A stretch of DNA of 28,981 bases from Candidatus Shapirobacteria bacterium (GTDB lineage Bacteria > Patescibacteriota > Microgenomatia > UBA12405), in the NCBI GenBank assembly GCA_023245435.1, contig JAHFKH010000007.1:1-28981 (forward strand). The letters are read 5' to 3'. Of this stretch, positions 21,511 through 28,135 are shown in pieces. Position 1 is the stretch's first letter, and each line of letters opens with the position of its first letter. The notes beneath the pieces were generated by a model. The model was not told the origin of the DNA. It saw only the letters and a program-made list of their open reading frames with translations, and did not search any database. The translations under genes and the position numbers were made by a program.

Positions 21511-21786
21511 TTAATTATTCGCCAACTCGTTTAAATTTTCTACCATCGTTTTTATTTCTTTATTAGTCATTCCATGAACCGCTGCCCCTTGCTCTAAACT
21601 TTCAATTCCAGACATCCCACAACCAATACAGTGGAATCCATAATCCTCAATCAATACATCGACCAAAGCTGGATATTGGTCCGCCAACTGGGCAATCAAC
21701 ATATCTTTGTTTATTAATTTTTTAGATTTTTTGAAATTAGTTTTCCCGCCGGAGGCTGGTGAATTTAATTTTTTAGATTTTTTCAT
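21511..21786 (-). CDS. DUF1858 protein with redox CxxC
   Basis: The last 65 residues of this 91-aa protein match DUF1858 (hybrid-cluster-protein-associated disulfide domain): a helix ending in YPALVDVLIEDYG, then FHCIGCGMSG (Cys53, Cys56), ESLEQGA and a last helix. Such domains are thought to act in redox or Fe-S metabolism, which fits the Rrf2 and suf neighbours. The N-terminal 28 residues are unusual: KKSKKL occurs twice around a Gly/Pro/Ser insert, produced by a near-duplicate DNA segment. Translation may begin at 21786 (TATAAT 4 nt upstream) or at the internal ATG of residue 29. Confidence 0.85.
   Translation of the reverse strand: MKKSKKLNSPASGGKTNFKKSKKLINKDMLIAQLADQYPALVDVLIEDYGFHCIGCGMSGIESLEQGAAVHGMTNKEIKTMVENLNELANN
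21715..21783. repeat. Direct repeat around GC-rich insert in DUF1858 gene
   Basis: TTAATTTTTAGATTTTTT (21715-21732) and a near copy with one more T (21765-21783) flank a GC-rich stretch with CCCGCCGGAGGCTGG (21745-21759). This resembles an insertion with target duplication and adds about 20 residues to the N-terminus. The family core is unaffected. Confidence 0.45.
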
Positions 21787-21814
21787 ATTTATTATAAAAT
21801 TTATAAATTTTGAA

Positions 21815-21874
21815 GCTATGTTTTTTAAAAATATTTCAACGCGTCAGCATTGACTATTTTTAAAAAATGATAGC
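21815..21874 (-). other. Conserved stem-loop element, copy 1
   Basis: The outer stem pairs TTTTTTAAAAATA (21821-21833) with TATTTTTAAAAAA (21855-21867), extended by GCTAT (21815-21819) and ATAGC (21870-21874). Inside, 21836-21853 read on the minus strand as TCAATGC-TGAC-GCGTTGA, a 7-bp hairpin with a TGAC loop. The same apical hairpin with one compensatory change occurs at 25543-25560. The T-G pair works only in minus-strand RNA. The element lies between rrf2 and the DUF1858 gene. Confidence 0.75.
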
Positions 21875-21884
21875 GAAAAATTCC

Positions 21885-22277
21885 TTAAATTTCACTTAAT
21901 TTTATTTTTTTTAAATCACTTAAAAAATCTGATTCCAATTTTTGCCAAATATTTCGCATTTTACAACCTTTTTCCCGGCTACAAACCATTCCCTCACCCA
22001 AACATTTAACCATGCCTCTATTTTCTCCCAAAGCCGTCAATAAATCGTACAAAGTCTTATCTTTCCACCCTTTTACCAATACATAACCTCCCATTTTACC
22101 CTCTCTTCCTTCAATTATTTCGCCTTTACGCAAATCAATTGCCACTTGTCCCAAAAACCGATATGGCAAACCAAGTTCTTTTGATACTTCCATCAAAGAC
22201 ACCACTTTACCGTCCTTTTTTGTCAAAAAAGACATTAATTCAATTGCGTATTCAACTCTTTTTGATATGGTAATCAT
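21885..22277 (-). CDS. Rrf2-family Fe-S regulator
   Basis: A 130-aa transcription factor. MITISKRVEYAIELMSFL and SLMEVSKELGLPYRFLGQV form the winged HTH, GREGKMGGYVL is the wing, and Cys92, Cys99 and Cys105 (C-x6-C-x5-C) match the cluster-ligand region of IscR-type regulators (usually C-x5-C-x5-C). It probably senses Fe-S status and controls the suf operon and itself. The start at 22277 is chosen because it aligns with the family and TATAGT (22284-22289) lies 6 nt upstream; the longer frame runs through ncRNA sequence. A 19-bp palindrome overlaps its -10. Confidence 0.92.
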   Translation of the reverse strand: MITISKRVEYAIELMSFLTKKDGKVVSLMEVSKELGLPYRFLGQVAIDLRKGEIIEGREGKMGGYVLVKGWKDKTLYDLLTALGENRGMVKCLGEGMVCSREKGCKMRNIWQKLESDFLSDLKKIKLSEI

Positions 22278-22279
22278 AC

Positions 22280-22298
22280 TACTACTATAACAGTAGTA
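22280..22298. promoter_or_regulatory. rrf2 promoter with palindromic operator
   Basis: TACTACTATAACAGTAGTA has 7-bp inverted arms and a 5-nt spacer that includes the -10 (TATAGT on minus, 22284-22289). Autorepression by the Rrf2 protein is likely. The site is also just upstream of the extended -10 of the rightward ncRNA. Confidence 0.65.
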
Positions 22299-22309
22299 TA
22301 ACAGAAAGG

Positions 22310-22318
22310 TGTTATAAT
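22310..22318 (+). promoter_or_regulatory. Extended -10 promoter of the ncRNA
   Basis: TGTTATAAT on the plus strand, identical to the box before tRNA-Thr at 23644-23652. It predicts a start near 22324-22325. Confidence 0.6.
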
Positions 22319-22323
22319 TAGTT

Positions 22324-22484
22324 ATCCTGCTGAAAGCGATCTTTGAGAAGGTGTTTTTTCTAGCTAACCTTTCAAAATGGAAGACGCGTGTCGGTATCGG
22401 CTTTGCCTTTATCGGCCAGTCATCCACCACGTTATTTTAGCGTGGAGAAGCCACTATCGAAGTTAACTTCCGGCAGGATTTTTT
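22324..22484 (+). ncRNA. Candidate stand-alone structured RNA, about 160 nt
   Basis: The predicted 5' end, ATCCTGC, pairs exactly with GCAGGAT (22473-22479), which is followed by a run of six T (22479-22484): the closing stem doubles as an intrinsic terminator. Internal helices include TTTGA..AGGT with ACCT..TCAAA, CGAT with ATCG, GGCTT with AAGCC, and CCACG with CGTGG. An extended -10 lies at 22310-22318. I cannot match it to 6S, SRP, tmRNA or RNase P. The 3' end overlaps the end of the glycosyltransferase gene in antisense. Confidence 0.65.
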
Positions 22485-23623
22485 ATTTCCTTCCACAATA
22501 TTTCCATCGATTTTTCATTATATTTTGCCTCAGCTTCAATAGTTTTAGCATATTTTTTATTATATTTTTCTGGATTTTTTAGATATTCAATCAAAAAATC
22601 TTCCGCTTCCCCCATTCCTTCTTTGACCCACCCCAATTTCTTTTTCAAAATTAATTCAATATTGCCATCTTCCTGACCTCCAATATGAGTTATGGCCACA
22701 AATGGTTTTCGTGCTGCCACCACATCAAACAAAAAATTTGGTCCCGCTTTACCAAAAACAATATCTGAAACTGCCAATACCTCGGCCATATTATCTATCC
22801 AACCTAAATTTATTATTTTTACTCCGTTATTAATCCTTAATTTTTCAAATATTTTTTTGTACTGTTGCACCATTTTAAATGCTAATTTATCGGTACCGGT
22901 ATTAAAAATAATTGTACATTTTTGTTTTATCATCAATAAAACCGGCAAAAATTTTGTCATCGAGCTTGTTCCCAAGCTTCCTCCACCTACAAACACCACG
23001 CTTTCTCCTTCTTCAATTCCCAGTTTTTCCTTAACTCGTAACTGATAACTCGTAACTGACAACTCTTTATTGTACATTTCCGGTCGTACCCACCATCCAG
23101 TCGCCATAACTTTATCTTTATCTATTTTGTATCGCTTGGCTGCCTTGACTAAAACATCATCATAAACCAAGTGCATATCAGCTCCATCCATAAAGGATAA
23201 TGAATTATTTGTCCACGGGTCGGCCACCACCGTCCATAATTTAAATTTTGCCCGAGTTTCTATTTTCCATTTAGCCAATGATTGCGAGTGAAAAAAATAT
23301 GATGAAATTATTAAATCAGGTTTTACTTTATTGACTAGCTTTTTTAATTCTGACAAATTATCATCCATCATTTCCAAAAACGTTTCTTTTAATATGTCAC
23401 TTTCCATTAATTTCAAAGATAATCTATTTGATAGTGGAAAAAAACGATATACAAAAGTATATATATCGTTCATAAAATCAATTGGTGCCTTAACTTCCGC
23501 ATAAATGATTTCAACTTGAGCCTCTTTTTCTTTGGTTTTTAAAAATCCATAAATTGCCTTGGCAATTGATCGATGCCCCCAAGGCATATGATCGGTCAAA
23601 ACCAGTATTCGTTTTCTTTTCAT
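22463..23623 (-). CDS. MGDG-synthase/GT28-like glycosyltransferase
   Basis: A 386-aa GT-B type transferase resembling monogalactosyl- or processive glucosyl-diacylglycerol synthases. The N-terminal half has the nucleotide-independent fold with MPWGHRSIAKAI, DLIISSYFFHS and VVADPWTNN. The C-terminal half has VVFVGGGSLGTSSM, NLGWIDNMAEVLAVSD, FGKAGPNFLFDVVAARKPFV and a G-E-N-like HIGGQEDGN. It may build membrane glycolipids or peptidoglycan-lipid intermediates. The start at 23623 is chosen because TATAAT (23630-23635) lies 6 nt upstream and the longer frame crosses the tRNA. Residues 186-197 come from a heptamer repeat array. The last codons overlap the ncRNA. Confidence 0.85.
   Translation of the reverse strand: MKRKRILVLTDHMPWGHRSIAKAIYGFLKTKEKEAQVEIIYAEVKAPIDFMNDIYTFVYRFFPLSNRLSLKLMESDILKETFLEMMDDNLSELKKLVNKVKPDLIISSYFFHSQSLAKWKIETRAKFKLWTVVADPWTNNSLSFMDGADMHLVYDDVLVKAAKRYKIDKDKVMATGWWVRPEMYNKELSVTSYQLRVKEKLGIEEGESVVFVGGGSLGTSSMTKFLPVLLMIKQKCTIIFNTGTDKLAFKMVQQYKKIFEKLRINNGVKIINLGWIDNMAEVLAVSDIVFGKAGPNFLFDVVAARKPFVAITHIGGQEDGNIELILKKKLGWVKEGMGEAEDFLIEYLKNPEKYNKKYAKTIEAEAKYNEKSMEILWKEIKNPAGS
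23033..23067 (+). repeat. Heptamer repeat array inside the glycosyltransferase gene
   Basis: Five 7-nt units on the plus strand: AACTCGT, AACTGAT, AACTCGT, AACTGAC, AACTCTT. The gene reads the opposite strand, giving residues SVTSYQLRV. The insert lies between the two half-domains of the enzyme. Confidence 0.78.
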
Positions 23624-23629
23624 ATCTAT

Positions 23630-23635
23630 ATTATA
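23630..23635 (-). promoter_or_regulatory. -10 box of the glycosyltransferase gene
   Basis: TATAAT, 6 nt upstream of the ATG at 23623, consistent with a leaderless message and with the shorter start. Confidence 0.6.
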
Positions 23636-23643
23636 ACTAAAAT

Positions 23644-23652
23644 TGTTATAAT
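23644..23652 (+). promoter_or_regulatory. Extended -10 promoter of tRNA-Thr
   Basis: TGTTATAAT on the plus strand, 12 nt before the mature tRNA 5' end. Divergent from the glycosyltransferase promoter. Confidence 0.65.
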
Positions 23653-23664
23653 AACTCACCATTT

Positions 23665-23737
23665 GCCTGAGTAGCTCAGTTGGTAGAGCAGCTGTTTTGT
23701 AAACAGCAGGTCGTGAGTCCAAATCTCACCTCAGGCT
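23665..23737 (+). tRNA. tRNA-Thr (anticodon TGT)
   Basis: A 73-nt cloverleaf: acceptor GCCTGAG with CTCAGGC, D arm AGCTCAGTTGGTAGAGC, anticodon arm CTGTTTTGTAAACAG with TGT in the loop, T arm GTGAGTCCAAATCTCAC and discriminator T. CCA is not encoded. It lies between the glycosyltransferase gene and the suf operon, and its last base touches the stop of a short minus-strand ORF. Confidence 0.96.
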
Positions 23738-23919
23738 CAAAAATCAGGCTTTGTAATTCTGGCTACTAAATCATTCCATTCTTCTTTACTCAATTTTGTT
23801 GCATCATCGATATAATCAGGTATTTTTGGAGTTTCAGTTTTTTTATTTAATTTCGCAACCGTTTCCCTTAAATTTAAATAAGGTAGCTTAAGTTTTGATA
23901 AAAAACTTTCTGTATTCAG
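23737..23919 (-). pseudogene. Short ORF without canonical start, possible gene remnant
   Basis: A minus-strand frame of about 60 codons follows sufU and ends at TGA 23737-23739. It reads LNTESFLSKLKLPYLNLRE, then KIPDYIDDATKLSKEEWNDL and VARITKPDF, which looks like genuine charged helical protein and ends with an SKEEWNDLV motif. No ATG, GTG or TTG is available; CTG at 23917-23919 is the first usable codon. CTTAAGCT occurs twice near its beginning. It may be the 3' remnant of a lost gene or a small gene with an unusual start. Confidence 0.35.
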
Positions 23920-23933
23920 CTTAAGTTATTTTC

Positions 23934-24284
23934 CTATAATTTCTTCAAAACTTCCAGTCCCAAATATGCACATTTTTTACGACTGGGGGTTAGTTCAACC
24001 CCCATCATCTTTTCAATTTCATTCCCCGACATTTTTTTAACATCAACAAGTTTCATTCCAATTACTTTATCGAGCAATATATCGACTGCCGCCATGGAAA
24101 TGGCACATCCCCCACCTTCAAACTTGGCATCAATTATTACTCCATCCTTTATTTTCACCGAAATTTTTAATTTATCCCCACACGACATATTTACTTCACC
24201 TACTTCTACCCCACCCACAATTTTTCCCAAATGATTGGGGTGTTGATAATGATCCAAAATTATTTCTTTATATAAATCATCCAT
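23934..24284 (-). CDS. sufU: SufU-type Fe-S scaffold / sulfur-transfer protein
   Basis: A 116-aa protein from the ATG at 24284 (a GTG at 24299 would add five residues). It has YKEIILDHYQHPNH at the start, SCGD (Cys35, Asp37), GGGCAIS (Cys60) and RKKCAYLGL (Cys105), the ligand set of SufU, which accepts persulfide sulfur from SufS and holds zinc. It is shorter than the Bacillus protein. The start lies inside the last codons of sufS (8-nt overlap), so expression is coupled. It is the last gene of the suf operon. Confidence 0.92.
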   Translation of the reverse strand: MDDLYKEIILDHYQHPNHLGKIVGGVEVGEVNMSCGDKLKISVKIKDGVIIDAKFEGGGCAISMAAVDILLDKVIGMKLVDVKKMSGNEIEKMMGVELTPSRKKCAYLGLEVLKKL

Positions 24285-25503
24285 AAAATTTTTTATCACC
24301 TTCTTCTATACAATTAAAAATATCTTTAGCATAAATTAACCCTTTTATTAATTCATCAATATCATTTTTATCATTATATATCCCTATACTCGCCCGGGTC
24401 GTCCCTGTTTCTACCCCAAATTTAGTATGTAATGGCATGGCACAATGATGCCCCGCCCGCACTGCTACATTAAATTTTCTTCCCAAAATATCAGAAAAAT
24501 CATGTGATGTCCCCATCTGTTTATCATCACTATACATCGAAACCACCCCCAACCGGTTATCACTTATACCTAAACCTAATATTTTTATCCTTCCATACTT
24601 TAATATACTCTCAATTAAATAATCGGTCAATTCTTTTTCGTGAGCCATTATATTTTTCATGCCAATTTCATTTATAAAATCAACTGCCGCCCCCAATCCA
24701 ATCACCTCCCCAATCGGTGGTGTCCCCGCTTCAAATTTTTCCGGCCCTTCAGCCCACGTTGATGTTTCAGTTGTTACCTCTTTTATCATTCCCCCACCAA
24801 AATTATCAGGTTTCATTTCTAATTGTCGATTGGCTTTAGCATACAACACTCCCACTCCAGTTGGACCATACATTTTGTGCCCCGAAAACGCGTAAAAATC
24901 ACAATCCAAATCAGTTACATTAACAGGCATATGCGCCACCGCTTGTGCCCCATCAACCACCACACAAATATTTGGGTTAATCTCTCTTGCTTTTTTAATA
25001 ATTTCTTTAATATTATTCACCGTCCCCAACACATTACTAACATGATTAATCGCCAATAATTTTGTGTTTTTTGTTATTTCTAACTCGTAACTCGTAACTC
25101 GTAACTTTAAACTTTTCCTTTTCGCCAATTGTTGCCAAGGCACAAAATTACTATGGTGTTCCGCAACCGTTACCACTATTTCATCACCCTTGACTAAATT
25201 ATTTTCTCCCCAGCTTCTGGCCACCATGTTAATTGATGCTGTAGTTCCACCAGTAAAAATAATTTCCCCTTCAAATTTGGCCCCAATAAATTTTGCCACT
25301 TTATTTCTGACCTGCTCATATTCTGTCGTCGCTTTTTCCGAAATCGGATATAATCCCCGATGAATATTGGCACTATAGTTTTGATAATAATCCATCATTT
25401 TATCAAGCACCACTTGAGGCTTTAAGCTAGTTGCCGCGCTGTCCAAATAATGCAAAGTTGGATTATTTTTAAATATAGGAAATAATTTTTTATAGTTTTT
25501 CAT
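24277..25503 (-). CDS. sufS: Cysteine desulfurase SufS
   Basis: A PLP enzyme that takes sulfur from cysteine for Fe-S assembly. The 408-aa protein has YLDSAATSLKP at the start, EHHSNFVPW, FSGHKMYGPTG with PLP-binding Lys210, and RAGHHCAMPLH with catalytic Cys354, as in group II (SufS) desulfurases. The start MKNYKKLF at 25503 is chosen over the longer frame by family alignment. TATAAA lies 4 nt upstream, and the stem-loop at 25517-25585 lies in the gap after sufD. Residues 131-141 (KLRVTSYELEI) come from a heptamer repeat array after EHHSNF. Confidence 0.96.
   Translation of the reverse strand: MKNYKKLFPIFKNNPTLHYLDSAATSLKPQVVLDKMMDYYQNYSANIHRGLYPISEKATTEYEQVRNKVAKFIGAKFEGEIIFTGGTTASINMVARSWGENNLVKGDEIVVTVAEHHSNFVPWQQLAKRKSLKLRVTSYELEITKNTKLLAINHVSNVLGTVNNIKEIIKKAREINPNICVVVDGAQAVAHMPVNVTDLDCDFYAFSGHKMYGPTGVGVLYAKANRQLEMKPDNFGGGMIKEVTTETSTWAEGPEKFEAGTPPIGEVIGLGAAVDFINEIGMKNIMAHEKELTDYLIESILKYGRIKILGLGISDNRLGVVSMYSDDKQMGTSHDFSDILGRKFNVAVRAGHHCAMPLHTKFGVETGTTRASIGIYNDKNDIDELIKGLIYAKDIFNCIEEGDKKFYG
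25082..25113 (+). repeat. Heptamer repeat array inside sufS
   Basis: Three perfect tandem AACTCGT units, then AACTTTA and AACT, on the plus strand. The gene reads the other strand, in which pure ACGAGTT repeats encode the heptapeptide TSYELRV with no stop in any frame. This is the cleanest copy. Confidence 0.8.
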
Positions 25504-25516
25504 AATTTTTATAATT

Positions 25517-25585
25517 AACCTTAACGTATTTTTTTCGGAATTTGAACGCGTCAGCATTCACTGAAGAAAAAAATATGTTAAGGTT
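25517..25585 (-). other. Conserved stem-loop element, copy 2
   Basis: The outer stem pairs AACCTTAAC (25517-25525) with GTTAAGGTT (25577-25585) and TATTTTTTTC (25527-25536) with GAAAAAAATA (25566-25575). The inner hairpin, 25543-25560, reads on the minus strand TGAATGC-TGAC-GCGTTCA. Relative to copy 1 at 21836-21853 the second pair is G-C instead of C-G, a compensatory change, while the rest is identical. It lies between sufD and sufS and could be a processing, attenuation or termination site inside the operon. Confidence 0.78.
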
Positions 25586-25593
25586 CATAAAAA

Positions 25594-25980
25594 TTAATTT
25601 AAAAACGCCTCAACCATTAATTTTATCGCGTTTTGTCTATCTATTCCTCGAGACATTAAATAAAATAACTGTTCTTCATCAATTTGTCCTACAAAAGCCG
25701 CATGCGAAGCTTTGACATCATTCGTCAAAATTTCTAACTCTGGGTCAACCTCTGCCTTGGCATTTTCCCCCAAAAGCATTACTTTTAATCGCAAAAATGC
25801 ATCTGCCCCAACTGCATCTTTTTGTATCAAAATCTTCCCTTTTAGCTTGATACTTCCTCCATCCTCCACCACTACCCGCACCTCAGTTTCCCCTGATAAA
25901 TTATTTTTGTCATAAACCATCACCTCATCCCAGACCACACTTTCACCTGATTTAATATGATATTTTATTAAATTTTTCAT
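25594..25980 (-). CDS. sufD: Minimal SufD
   Basis: A partner of SufB in the SufBC2D scaffold. It has only 128 aa, against about 400 in E. coli. It keeps part of the beta-helix and the C-terminal helical part ([26 protein letters not shown]). His93 corresponds to the conserved His (His360 in E. coli) at the SufB-SufD interface. The N-terminal domain and much of the beta-helix are missing, without frameshift signs around it. Its ATG overlaps the sufB stop as ATGA. Whether it pairs with SufB or assembles differently is open. The longer gap after it holds the stem-loop. Confidence 0.85.
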   Translation of the reverse strand: MKNLIKYHIKSGESVVWDEVMVYDKNNLSGETEVRVVVEDGGSIKLKGKILIQKDAVGADAFLRLKVMLLGENAKAEVDPELEILTNDVKASHAAFVGQIDEEQLFYLMSRGIDRQNAIKLMVEAFLN

Positions 25981-27350
25981 CCGACTGAACCTTCCATTTG
26001 TAAATTAATTAATCGATTTAATTCAACACTATATTCCATTGGCAATTCTTTTACTATTGGCTCAATAAAACCGTTTACAATCATCGCTTCTGCCTCATCT
26101 TGGGTAAATCCTCGCGACATTAAATAAAATAATTGTTCTTCTCCAATTTTTGAAACAGTCGCTTCATGTTCCAAAATCGATTTCGATTCATTAATTTTAT
26201 TAGAAGGATAGGTATCACTGCGAGATTTTTTATCCAAAATCAAAGCATCACACACCACTTTACTACGGGAATTAATTGCTCCTTTATTTATTTGAATTAA
26301 ACCTCGATAACTAGCTCGCCCACCTTTGAGCGAAATTGATTTGGAAATAATTCGTGAGGTGGTATTTGGTGCCAAATGAATACATTTTCCTCCGGCATCT
26401 TGATGCTGACCCTTACCCGCTACCGCGACTGACAATATCTCTCCGTGCGCCCGTGGCCCTACTAATACCACCGATGGATATTTCATAGTAACCTTACTTC
26501 CCAAATTTCCATCTACCCATTCCATTATTCCATCTTCTTCCACTCGGGCCCGTTTGGTAACCAAATTGTAAACATTGGTCGACCAGTTTTGAATTGTAGT
26601 ATAGCGACATCGTGCCCCTTTTTTAACAAATATTTCGACCACCGCACTATGAAGCGAATCGGTCGAATAAATTGGAGCAGTACACCCTTCGACATAATGC
26701 ACAAACGCCCCTTCATCAATAATCATCAACGTTCTTTCAAATTGCCCCATATTGGCACTATTTATTCTAAAATACGCCTGCAAAGGCAAATCAACCTTGA
26801 CATTTTTTGGTACATAAATAAATGATCCACCTGACCACACTGCCGTATTTAAAGCCGCAAATTTATTGTCACCTTTGGGTATCAAAGTTCCAAAATATTC
26901 TTTGACTAATTTTGGATATTTTTTCAAAGCCTCATCCATACCACAAAAAATAATTCCCTGGTCGGAAAACCTTTTCATTAATGATCCATAAACTACTTCC
27001 GATTCGTATTGGGCTTTTACCCCCCCAAGATATTCTTTTTCTGCTTCCGGTATCCCTAATCGATCATAAGTAGTTTTAATATCGGTCGGTACATCGTCCC
27101 AACTTTTTTCTGTTTTAGCACTAGCCTTAACATAGTAAAATATATTAGCAAAATTAATTCCCGACAAATCTGCTCCCCAATTTGGCATGGGCATTTCCAA
27201 AAATTTTTGATAAGCCACCAATCGATTATCAAGCATCCAACTTGGCTCATTTTTTATTTTAGAAATTGTGGTGACTACTTCCTCATTTAAGCCTCTTTTA
27301 GCCTTAAACACGTTATTTTCCGGCATGGAAAAACCATATTTATATTTCAT
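25977..27350 (-). CDS. sufB: Fe-S scaffold protein SufB
   Basis: The core scaffold on which clusters form. At 457 aa it is full length. [34 protein letters not shown], the [17 protein letters not shown] segment with Cys367 (position of the essential Cys405 in E. coli), [21 protein letters not shown], and the C-terminal [20 protein letters not shown] are all family hallmarks. It starts inside the end of sufC (11-nt overlap) and overlaps sufD by 4 nt, in the usual C-B-D order. Confidence 0.97.
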   Translation of the reverse strand: MKYKYGFSMPENNVFKAKRGLNEEVVTTISKIKNEPSWMLDNRLVAYQKFLEMPMPNWGADLSGINFANIFYYVKASAKTEKSWDDVPTDIKTTYDRLGIPEAEKEYLGGVKAQYESEVVYGSLMKRFSDQGIIFCGMDEALKKYPKLVKEYFGTLIPKGDNKFAALNTAVWSGGSFIYVPKNVKVDLPLQAYFRINSANMGQFERTLMIIDEGAFVHYVEGCTAPIYSTDSLHSAVVEIFVKKGARCRYTTIQNWSTNVYNLVTKRARVEEDGIMEWVDGNLGSKVTMKYPSVVLVGPRAHGEILSVAVAGKGQHQDAGGKCIHLAPNTTSRIISKSISLKGGRASYRGLIQINKGAINSRSKVVCDALILDKKSRSDTYPSNKINESKSILEHEATVSKIGEEQLFYLMSRGFTQDEAEAMIVNGFIEPIVKELPMEYSVELNRLINLQMEGSVG

Positions 27351-28074
27351 TTTTGTATCCCGAAACTTCTATATCTTGAGCCAATTTTCCTGTTCCCGTT
27401 TTAACAATTTTTCCTTTTTCCAAAATTATAACTTTATCTGCTTTTAAATATTTTAATATTCGATTGTAATGAGTAATTACCAATACTCCAATTTTATTTT
27501 TTATAGCAGTTTTGGCAACTGTTTTAGCAATCACCTTTAAAGCATCCACATCCAAACCTGAATCAATTTCATCCAAAATGATATATTTTGGTTCAAAAAC
27601 CAACATTTGCAAAATTTCTAATTTCTTTTTTTCTCCCCCGGAAAACCCATCATTCAACGATCTTTTTAACAAATCCAAGTTTAAATTTAAACTTACTGCC
27701 AATTCATTAATATATTTTCTAAATTCCACCAAATTCGTAACTCGTAACTGTGAACTCTTAACTTTTTTATGCATTTGCCACAAAAAACTATTGACTGATA
27801 AACCAGAAACAGCCACCGGATACTGATTGGCCAAAAATAAACCCAATTTAGCCCGTTCATCTGGGCTTTTATCGTCTATTTTTTTACCATTAAGTTTTAT
27901 AATTCCAGAAGTTTGGTACTTTGGGTGTCCAGCAACAGCATAAGCTAATGTTGATTTCCCCGAGCAATTTGGTCCCATAATCGCCACTACTTCTCCGGCC
28001 AAAACCGACAAGTTTACTCCGTTTAGGATGGTTTTACCTTCAACGTTAACCACCAAATCATTTATTTCCATCAT
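27340..28074 (-). CDS. sufC: Fe-S assembly ATPase SufC
   Basis: An ABC-type ATPase that drives SufB-SufD rearrangement. It has Walker [10 protein letters not shown], the signature [13 protein letters not shown] and Walker [13 protein letters not shown]. The Walker A Gly of GPNGSGKS is Cys here, an unusual change. Starts at GTG 28080 or ATG 28074 or 28071 are possible; TAAAAT (28084-28089) with TTGCTA (28107-28112) at a 17-nt spacing favours 28074 with a 2-3 nt leader. Residues about 103-114 (KSSQLRVTN) come from a heptamer repeat array. First gene of sufCBDSU. Confidence 0.95.
   Translation of the reverse strand: MMEINDLVVNVEGKTILNGVNLSVLAGEVVAIMGPNCSGKSTLAYAVAGHPKYQTSGIIKLNGKKIDDKSPDERAKLGLFLANQYPVAVSGLSVNSFLWQMHKKVKSSQLRVTNLVEFRKYINELAVSLNLNLDLLKRSLNDGFSGGEKKKLEILQMLVFEPKYIILDEIDSGLDVDALKVIAKTVAKTAIKNKIGVLVITHYNRILKYLKADKVIILEKGKIVKTGTGKLAQDIEVSGYKNEI
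27732..27766 (+). repeat. Heptamer repeat array inside sufC
   Basis: Units on the plus strand: AATTCGT, AACTCGT, AACTGTG, AACTCTT, AACTTTT, five in 7-nt phase. The gene reads the complement. The first unit has the T variant seen in the tRNA-Asn array, linking the two forms of the family. Confidence 0.75.
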
Positions 28075-28104
28075 ACTCACACTATTTTAGTAGGAGTTAC
28101 CCTA

Positions 28105-28128
28105 TTTAGCAAGTATATATTTGCTAAA
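28105..28128. promoter_or_regulatory. Palindrome in the suf / phosphodiester-glycosidase divergent promoter
   Basis: TTTAGCAA (28105-28112) and TTGCTAAA (28121-28128) form perfect 8-bp arms with an 8-bp AT spacer. The left arm contains the -35 (TTGCTA) of sufC. The right arm contains the extended -10 (TGCTAAAAT) of the rightward gene. One bound factor could control both; the Rrf2 protein is a candidate, but its own operator has a different sequence. Confidence 0.6.
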
Positions 28129-28135
28129 ATAAGTA

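Noticed and set aside
23624..23722. N-terminal extension of the glycosyltransferase frame
   Set aside because: The extra residues are the antisense of tRNA-Thr; the family starts at 23623, where a -10 box is 6 nt upstream.
25517..25585. Stem-loops as ordinary intrinsic terminators only
   Set aside because: Their T-rich arms lie within the stems, and an unrelated apical hairpin is conserved with compensatory change, which a simple terminator does not need. Termination as a side function is not excluded.
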